Assembly (NCBI GenBank): GCA_023396115.1 | Contig: JAEWXC010000053.1 | Coordinates: forward strand, 5,945 to 69,944 | Length of the DNA: 64,000 nt | Reading direction: 5' to 3' | Origin: Actinomycetes bacterium | GTDB lineage: Bacteria; Actinomycetota; Actinomycetes; Propionibacteriales; Nocardioidaceae | Part shown: positions 58,792 through 64,000 of the stretch, in pieces | Numbering within the stretch: the stretch's first letter is position 1 | Layout of the letters: every line of letters begins with the position of its first letter | Position numbers and translations under genes: made by a program | Notes under the pieces: model-generated | Told to the model about the DNA's origin: nothing | Seen by the model: only the letters and a program-made list of their open reading frames with translations | The model's database searches: none

Positions 58792-58885
58792 GGTCGTTCC
58801 TGGGTGCTGTTTCGTGCCACCTTCTGTCCACACCTTGCGCCCTTTCTGTCACTGTCCACAGATCCTTTGACCTGCAAAAACTCTC

Positions 58886-58914
58886 TTGACTCGAACAAGT
58901 GTTCGATGAACAAT
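58886..58914 (+). promoter_or_regulatory. SOS (LexA) box within a promoter
   Basis: TCGAAC-AAGT-GTTCGA at 58891-58906, identical to the actinobacterial LexA consensus. It overlaps -35 TTGACT (58886-58891) and the spacer before AACAAT (58909-58914), 17 bases. Indicates DNA-damage control of the DUF222 gene. Confidence 0.85.
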
Positions 58915-58950
58915 GGAGGTGTTGGCAGGTATCGAGCGGGGGGAGGGGCC

Positions 58951-60183
58951 GTGGAGCATCCGATCTGTGTGGTCGCGCACGAGCTCGTCGATTCGTTGGC
59001 CTCTGTCGCGCACGCGAACCCGGCCTTCATGGGTGCCGACGAGAAGGCCGCTGCGCTGGTCGAGCTCTCGACTGCGGAGGCTCGGCTGTCCGAGTTGAAG
59101 CTGCGGGTGCTGGCGGTTGCCGATGACGTGGCCGAGCAGACCGGCGCGCGGGACGCCGCGTCCTGGGTCGCACATGCCACACACTCTTCCGGGAGGGATG
59201 CCCGGGCGGACCTACGGCTGGCGGTCGTGCTGGAACGACGGCCTGTGCTGTCCGAGGCGTTTCGCGGCGGTCTGGTGAACCGGGCTCAGGCGTCGGTGAT
59301 TGCCCGGGCCCTCGACGAACTGCCTGACGACTTGGCACCCGAGACCGTCACGCTCGCGGAGAAGACGCTCGTCGCGGAGGCCGAGCACCACGACCCCGCC
59401 GCGCTGTTGCGACTGGGGCGGCGGATCCTCGAGGTCGTGGCGCCGGAGATCTCCGAGGCCGTCGAGGCGCGACACCTGGCGAACCTGGAGGCCTCCGCCC
59501 AGGCCCGGATGCGGCTCGGGTTCCGCCCGATGGGCGACGGCACCACCAGGATCACCGGCCTGCTACCGGACGCGGACGCGGCCCGGTTGGCGACGTACCT
59601 GCACGCTTTCACGAACCCGCGGCGGGACGAGGCTGGGCTTCAGGTTCGGAGCACGGTGCCGTACGGGCACCGGGCGGCGCGAGCGTTCTGCCAGTTTCTG
59701 GAAACGGTCGACCCAGAGCGGTTGCCGGTGCACGGTGGGGATGCGACCACGCTGGTCGTGACGATGACGCTCGACGCGTTGCGCTCGGAGTTGGGTGCCG
59801 CAACCCTCGGAACCCCCGCTCCCGACGGAGCGGACCGGATCACCGCGACCCAGGCCCGACGACTGGCGTGCAACGCCCAGATCATCCCCGCGGTCCTCAA
59901 CGGTGTCGGGGAGGTGCTGGACCTGGGTCGGGCGCAGCGGCTCTTCACCCGGGCCCAGAGGAAGGCACTGCTGATCCGCGACACCACCTGCCGGGCCGAC
60001 GGGTGTGACATCCCCGGCACCTGGTCCGAGGCGCACCACTTGGTGCCCTGGTCCCACGGCGGCGCGACGGATCTCGCGAACGCAGTACTCCTGTGCAACC
60101 GGCACCACCACCGAATCCACGACCCCGCCTACGACCACCGCAGGCTGGCGAACGGGGACCTCCGGTTCCACCGACGGCGGTGA
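58951..60183 (+). CDS. DUF222 / 13E12-family HNH endonuclease
   Basis: 410 aa. N-terminal DUF222 region (ELVDSLASVAHANPAFMGAD..., GVLVVAD-type helices) and a C-terminal HNH domain (CRADGCDIPGTWSEAHHLVPW and LANAVLLCNRHHHRIHD). Members are multicopy in Nocardioides and mycobacteria, and related M. tuberculosis 13E12 genes are damage-inducible. GTG with GGGGGAGG upstream. Controlled by a LexA box. Possibly a mobile or homing-type element; no flanking target repeats seen. Confidence 0.88.
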   Translation: MEHPICVVAHELVDSLASVAHANPAFMGADEKAAALVELSTAEARLSELKLRVLAVADDVAEQTGARDAASWVAHATHSSGRDARADLRLAVVLERRPVLSEAFRGGLVNRAQASVIARALDELPDDLAPETVTLAEKTLVAEAEHHDPAALLRLGRRILEVVAPEISEAVEARHLANLEASAQARMRLGFRPMGDGTTRITGLLPDADAARLATYLHAFTNPRRDEAGLQVRSTVPYGHRAARAFCQFLETVDPERLPVHGGDATTLVVTMTLDALRSELGAATLGTPAPDGADRITATQARRLACNAQIIPAVLNGVGEVLDLGRAQRLFTRAQRKALLIRDTTCRADGCDIPGTWSEAHHLVPWSHGGATDLANAVLLCNRHHHRIHDPAYDHRRLANGDLRFHRRR

Positions 60184-60196
60184 GGGTCTGGGTCTG

Positions 60197-60238
60197 GGTC
60201 TCGACGGGCTCGACGAACGCGGTCTCGACGGGCTCGAC
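60197..60238 (+). repeat. two 18-bp direct repeats
   Basis: GGTCTCGACGGGCTCGAC at 60197-60214 and 60221-60238, both perfect, 24 bases apart, 14 bases after the DUF222 stop. It resembles GTCTCGAC-GCTCGACC sequences scattered in related actinomycetes. Confidence 0.85.
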
Positions 60239-60286
60239 CGGCGGGGAGGGGTGGTGCGTGACGTGGGATCGGCCCACGATGGAGGG

Positions 60287-61063
60287 ATGAGCACCGAGGA
60301 CAGTCCCGAGGTCGGCACGGACAGCAGCGCTGGGGCCAGCGCAGGACGGAACTTCGTGGGGGCGAGGTTCACCCGGGCAGACTTCAGCGGCGCGAGCTTC
60401 CGGTTCTCAGACCTCAGTGGAGTGACCATGCGGGGCGTCGACGTGGGCGGCCTCGACATCGACAGCCACGACCTGATGTTCGGCAGCCTGGTGGTGAACG
60501 GTGTCGACGTGGTGCCGCTGGTCGAGGCCGAACTCAACCGACAGTTCCCCGGCCGGGAGCTGCAGAACGCCCAGACCCCGGACGGGCTCAGGGAGGCGTG
60601 GGAGGCCGTCCAGGCGGCCTGGGCCGACACGGTCGCCACGACACCGGCGGAGCTCCGCGACGCCCACGTGCCGGACGAGTGGTCACTCGCCCAGACGCTG
60701 CGCCACCTGGTGCTGGCCACCAACTGCTGGCTGGGTGGCGCGGTGCTGCGGCAGGAGCAACCGTTCCACGAGCTCGGACTGATCTTCACCGGCGCCGAGG
60801 AGACCGGCTTCGACATGTCGGTCTTCGTCACCGAGCCACCCACGTGGGAGGAGATCCTGGCTGTGCGCGCCGAGCACCAGCGCCAGGTCACCGACCACCT
60901 CGCCGGTGTCACACCGGCCGAGCTCGCCGAGGAACGCGACAACCCCTGGGGCGGCGGCGACTGGCACCCCACCGTCGGCGACTGCCTCCGGGTGATCCTC
61001 GAGGAGGAGTGGGCGCACCTGCGCTACGTCCGGCGCGACCTCGCCCTGCTCGCCGACGGCTGA
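60287..61063 (+). CDS. DinB-family protein with N-terminal pentapeptide-like repeats
   Basis: 258 aa. N-terminal pentapeptide-type run (NFVGARFTRADFSGASFRFSDLSGVTMRGVDVGG split over residues 22-55), then a DinB four-helix metal fold (LREAWEAVQAAWADTV, DEWSLAQTLRHLVLATNCWL with a His, and EEEWAHLRYVRRDL). DinB-type proteins bind metal and act as thiol transferases in mycothiol-using actinobacteria. ATG at 60287 follows GGAGGG. Convergent with cobL. Confidence 0.78.
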   Translation: MSTEDSPEVGTDSSAGASAGRNFVGARFTRADFSGASFRFSDLSGVTMRGVDVGGLDIDSHDLMFGSLVVNGVDVVPLVEAELNRQFPGRELQNAQTPDGLREAWEAVQAAWADTVATTPAELRDAHVPDEWSLAQTLRHLVLATNCWLGGAVLRQEQPFHELGLIFTGAEETGFDMSVFVTEPPTWEEILAVRAEHQRQVTDHLAGVTPAELAEERDNPWGGGDWHPTVGDCLRVILEEEWAHLRYVRRDLALLADG

Positions 61064-61082
61064 ACGACGCCCCGGGTCCAGC

Positions 61083-62306
61083 TCAGGCCTGCCACGCCCA
61101 CTGCGTCACGGTGCGAGCCGGGGTCCACCCGGTGAACGTGCCGACCGGTGCCGTCGTCTCCACGGCGATCCGGGTGAGCTCGCCGCCGTGGGTCCGGTAC
61201 GCCTCGGCCAGCAGCACCTCGGTCTCCACGGTCACCCCGTGCACCACCAGTCGACCAGCGGGCGCGAGCGCCCGGCGACACGTCTCCAGCACCCCCGGTC
61301 GGGTCGCGCCGCCGCCGATGAAGACCGCGTCCGGCGCAGCCAACCCGGCCAGGGCGTCCGGGGCTCGTCCGTGCACCACCTGCAGGCCCGGCACCCCGAG
61401 CGCGGCGGCGTTCCGGGCGACCCGCTCCGCGCGCACCGGGTCACCCTCCACGGCCGTCGTCGTGCACGTCGGGTGCGAGCGCATCCACTCGATCCCCACT
61501 GATCCGGCACCCGCCCCCACGTCCCACAGGTGCTGACCCGGCGCCGGCGCCAACCGGGCCAGGGCAGAGGCCCGCAGGTCCCGCTTCGTCAACTGACCGT
61601 CGTGCTCGAACGCCTCGTCCGGCAGCCCCGCCACCCAGGCCGAGCGCCACGTCCCGGTGGCCGGCAGGTCCACGGCCAACACGTGCAACGCCGGCACCTC
61701 GTCGGCCGGCACGTCCATCCAGTCCCGGGCGCTCAGGGTCCGGCGCGACTCCTGCGCACCGCCCAGCTCCCCGAGCAGGGTCACCGGTGCGTCGCCCTGA
61801 CCGGCACCGGTCAACAAGGCCCCGACGACGGCGGGTGACGCCGACCCCGAGGTCAGCAGCAGCATCCTGCGTCCCGGCGCGACCTCCCGCAGCAGCGCGG
61901 CCTCGGCCCGACCGACCAGCGTCACCACCACCGACTCCTCGGCAGACCAGCCCATCGCTGCCCGGGCCAGCGCCACCGACGAGACCGCCGGCACGACCCG
62001 GACCGCCTCGGCACCCAGCAGTCCGACCAGCGTCGTGCCGATCCCCGAGACCATCGGGTCCCCGGAGGCGAGCACCACGACCCGCCGACCGGCGACCCGG
62101 GTCAACAACCCCGGCAGTTCCTCGGCCAACGGGCTCGGCCACGCCACCCGCTCCTGCCCGGACGGGGCCGGCCCCAGGGCGTCCAGAGCGGCCAGGTGCC
62201 GCCGGCCCCCGAGGACCACCTCCGCCTCCGCGAGCAGTCCGCGGCCCGGCTCCCCGAGCGTGCTCAGGTCCGCCTCGACCGCCGCGCCGACGCCCAGCAC
62301 CCACAC
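61083..62306 (-). CDS. cobL: precorrin-6Y C5,15-methyltransferase (decarboxylating)
   Basis: 407 aa, the CbiE-CbiT fusion. CbiE half (1-210) with VWVLGVGAAVEADLSTLGEP; CbiT half (215-407) with KRDLRASALARLAP, LWDVGAGAGSVGIEWMRS and FIGGGATRPGVLE. Methylates C5 and C15 and decarboxylates the acetate side chain. GTG at 62306 lies exactly at the edge of the 22-bp repeat array, so the upstream 44 bases are repeat, and no normal ribosome site or -10 is seen. Confidence 0.9.
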   Translation of the reverse strand: MWVLGVGAAVEADLSTLGEPGRGLLAEAEVVLGGRRHLAALDALGPAPSGQERVAWPSPLAEELPGLLTRVAGRRVVVLASGDPMVSGIGTTLVGLLGAEAVRVVPAVSSVALARAAMGWSAEESVVVTLVGRAEAALLREVAPGRRMLLLTSGSASPAVVGALLTGAGQGDAPVTLLGELGGAQESRRTLSARDWMDVPADEVPALHVLAVDLPATGTWRSAWVAGLPDEAFEHDGQLTKRDLRASALARLAPAPGQHLWDVGAGAGSVGIEWMRSHPTCTTTAVEGDPVRAERVARNAAALGVPGLQVVHGRAPDALAGLAAPDAVFIGGGATRPGVLETCRRALAPAGRLVVHGVTVETEVLLAEAYRTHGGELTRIAVETTAPVGTFTGWTPARTVTQWAWQA

Positions 62307-62350
62307 AAGTGCCCGGTCAGCGTCACGCAAGTGCCCGGTCGGCGTCGCAG
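62307..62350 (-). repeat. 22-bp minisatellite array D (two units)
   Basis: Two units at 62307 and 62329 (AAGTGCCCGGTC core). They lie directly upstream of the cobL GTG on the coding strand (GACCGGGCACTT then GTG). Confidence 0.9.
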
Positions 62351-62425
62351 GCGGGGTCGCGGGGCGGGGGAGGAGGGGGTCGGTCGGCGCTGGCACGACG
62401 GGGAGGCTATCGTGGCGGCGCATCA

Positions 62426-62574
62426 CGTGAGGTGCCCCTGCGCTCCTGCCGTCGGACACGGTGGCGAGGCAGCAACGGGGAGAATCTGGGAAGCCGGTGA
62501 GATTCCGGCACAGGCCCGCTGCGGTGAACCGAGCCCCTCCGGGGGACTCGGCAAGTCCGAAGACCGGCCTCACG
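62426..62574 (+). promoter_or_regulatory. second cobalamin riboswitch, shorter form
   Basis: P1 CGTGAGG (62426-62432) with CCTCACG (62568-62574). Core GGGAAGCCGGTGAGATTCCGG, TGCGGTGAACC, and GGCAAGTCCGAAGACCGG. I do not see the GCCACTG-type box that the first riboswitch carries. TATCGT at 62408-62413 may be the -10. Precedes the chelatase gene by 39 bases. Confidence 0.85.
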
Positions 62575-62613
62575 CCATTTCAGTCCACTGGCTGATCGAG
62601 CGGGAGCCTCACC

Positions 62614-64000
62614 ATGCCACTGCAGTACCCCTTTTCTGCCGTCCTCGGCTGCGAGTCCGACGGCACCACCCCGATGGGCCCGATGGGCCTGGCGCTGGTC
62701 CTCAACGCGATCAGCCCCGAGATCGGCGGCGTCCTGGTCCGTGGCGAGAAGGGGACCGCGAAGTCGACCACCGTCCGTGCGCTGGCCGAGGTGCTGCCCG
62801 CGATCACGGTCCACCCCGGCGACCGGTTCTCCGTCGAACCCGGCGTCGAGACCAGCCCGGACGGCACCTTCACCGAGACCAGCACCCGCCCGGTGCGCCT
62901 GGTCGAGCTGCCCGTCGGCGCCACCGAGGACCGGGTGCTCGGGTCGATCCACCTGGAGAAGGCGCTGACCTCCGGCGCGGTCGAGTTCGAGCCCGGGCTG
63001 CTGGCCCGCGCGCACCGCGGCGTCCTCTACGTCGACGAGGTCAACCTGCTGCACGACCACCTGGTCGACCTGCTGCTCGACGCCGCCGCCACCGGCCGGG
63101 TCACCGTCGAACGCGACGGGGTCTCGCTGGGGCACGCCGCCCGGTTCGTGCTGATCGGCACGATGAACCCCGAGGAGGGCGAGCTGCGACCGCAGCTGCT
63201 GGACCGGTTCGGCCTCACCGCCGAGGTCGCCGCCCCCCGCGACCCGGCGCTGCGGGTCGAGGTGGTGCGGCGCCGGATGGCCCACGACGCCGACCCCGAG
63301 GCGTTCGTGGCCGCCCACGCCGAGCAGCAGGCTGCGCTCACCCGCCGGATCGACGCCGCCCGGGCCGCACTGGCGAGCACCGTGCTCGGTGACGGGGCGA
63401 TGCTGAAGATCGCCGAGGTCTGTGCCGCCTTCGACGTCGACGGCCTGCGCGCCGACCTGGTCACCGCCCGCACCGCCCTGGCGCACGCGGCGTGGTCGGG
63501 TCGCCGCCACGTCACCCGGGCCGACATCCGCGCCGCCGCGCTGCTGGCGCTGCCGCACCGGCGGCGCCGCAACCCGTTCGACGCTCCGGGTCTGGACGAG
63601 GAGCTGCTGGACCAGCTGCTCGGCGACGACGAGCCCGACCCGCCCCACGACCCGCAGGACCCCGAGGGATCCGACGGCCCCGAGCGCCCCGACAGTCCAG
63701 ACGACGCTGACGGCCCGGACACCCCCGGCGAGGCGGACGCGAGCGGGACCGACCACCCCGGGACCGACGAGCAGCCCGGCGGCGCCGGTCCGGCCCAGTC
63801 CGGCCCCAGCGACCTCACCGATCACGCCGGCCAGCCCCGCGACACCGACCCCGCGGCCGAGCAGGCCGAGCAGGCCGGGACCTCCGAGGTCCCCGAGCGC
63901 CCGCAGCCCCCCGCCGCACCGGGCGGCCCCGGCTCCGAGCAGCAGCACCGCGCCAGCACCCCGTACCGCCCGAAGCTGCTCACCGTCGACGGCCTCGGCG
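62614..64000 (+). CDS. cobaltochelatase/Mg-chelatase-type AAA+ subunit, partial
   Basis: First 462 codons of a gene running off the right edge. AAA+ ATPase of the ChlI/BchI/CobS-like family: Walker [13 protein letters not shown] (about 42-53), Walker [12 protein letters not shown] (about 134-144), and the [26 protein letters not shown] sensor region (split). After residue 340 it enters an Asp/Pro/Gly-rich linker, as in the BchD-type proteins that continue to a VWA domain. It probably supports cobalt insertion with CobN. ATG at 62614 after GGGAG. Under the second riboswitch. Confidence 0.88.
   Translation, partial: MPLQYPFSAVLGCESDGTTPMGPMGLALVLNAISPEIGGVLVRGEKGTAKSTTVRALAEVLPAITVHPGDRFSVEPGVETSPDGTFTETSTRPVRLVELPVGATEDRVLGSIHLEKALTSGAVEFEPGLLARAHRGVLYVDEVNLLHDHLVDLLLDAAATGRVTVERDGVSLGHAARFVLIGTMNPEEGELRPQLLDRFGLTAEVAAPRDPALRVEVVRRRMAHDADPEAFVAAHAEQQAALTRRIDAARAALASTVLGDGAMLKIAEVCAAFDVDGLRADLVTARTALAHAAWSGRRHVTRADIRAAALLALPHRRRRNPFDAPGLDEELLDQLLGDDEPDPPHDPQDPEGSDGPERPDSPDDADGPDTPGEADASGTDHPGTDEQPGGAGPAQSGPSDLTDHAGQPRDTDPAAEQAEQAGTSEVPERPQPPAAPGGPGSEQQHRASTPYRPKLLTVDGLG

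Overview
The window is very GC-rich chromosomal DNA from an actinomycete. The gene order fasR-fabD-fabH-acpP-fabF-accD, aceE beside a DUF3052 gene, and nadE-glnA2-glnE, together with KshA, a LexA-type SOS box and a 13E12/DUF222 endonuclease, fit Propionibacteriales; Nocardioides or a close relative is my best guess from content alone. Many genes start with ATG or GTG only 6-7 bases after a TANNNT-like -10 hexamer, so leaderless transcription appears common, and I used this rule to choose several start codons.

Layout. 1-7.4 kb: type II fatty-acid synthesis operon on the minus strand (accD partial, fabF, acpP, fabH, fabD) under the regulator fasR, then a divergent alpha/beta hydrolase. FabD carries a C-terminal biotinyl-like domain whose attachment lysine is replaced. 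7.5-11.8 kb: aceE, DUF3052, an AhpE-type peroxiredoxin, tRNA-Val(UAC). 12-17.1 kb: a signalling block with two exported Asp-rich proteins bracketing a Ser/Thr kinase, a GNAT protein and an OmpR/HK pair; both exported-protein genes share the same 11-bp-periodic direct repeats upstream. 17.2-38.7 kb: housekeeping genes (Nif3, zinc-ribbon protein with a CTG start, YaaA, RNase II-type protein, rnpB, map, panB, nadE, glnA2, glnE, satD). 38.8-47.4 kb: accessory catabolism with a KstD-like flavoprotein, PEP-mutase-like protein, CueP-like lipoprotein, TetR, KshA and a thioesterase, punctuated by arrays of one 22-bp minisatellite. 47.4-49.8 kb: a decayed P-type ATPase and a two-gene HTH/nucleotidyltransferase module with a 36-bp operator palindrome. 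50-53.8 kb: furA-katG and an exported protein. 53.9-64 kb: cobalamin genes under two B12 riboswitches (cobG-cobH-cobIJ-cobM-bluB, and a chelatase), with cobL on the opposite strand and an SOS-box-controlled DUF222/HNH gene and a DinB-like gene in between.

How it fits together. The fatty-acid block supplies malonyl-ACP and elongation under FasR. aceE supplies acetyl-CoA. The nadE-glnA2-amidotransferase-glnE run links nitrogen assimilation and NAD synthesis. kshA has a textbook promoter with a palindrome in its spacer and lies divergent to tetR. The corrinoid genes overlap by 1-4 bases and are probably translationally coupled. The points most worth checking are the pseudo-BCCP domain on FabD, the 22-bp repeat family, the HTH/nucleotidyltransferase module, the duplicated 11-bp repeat operator, a candidate small RNA beside rnb, and a CobG that lacks its Fe-S/siroheme region.
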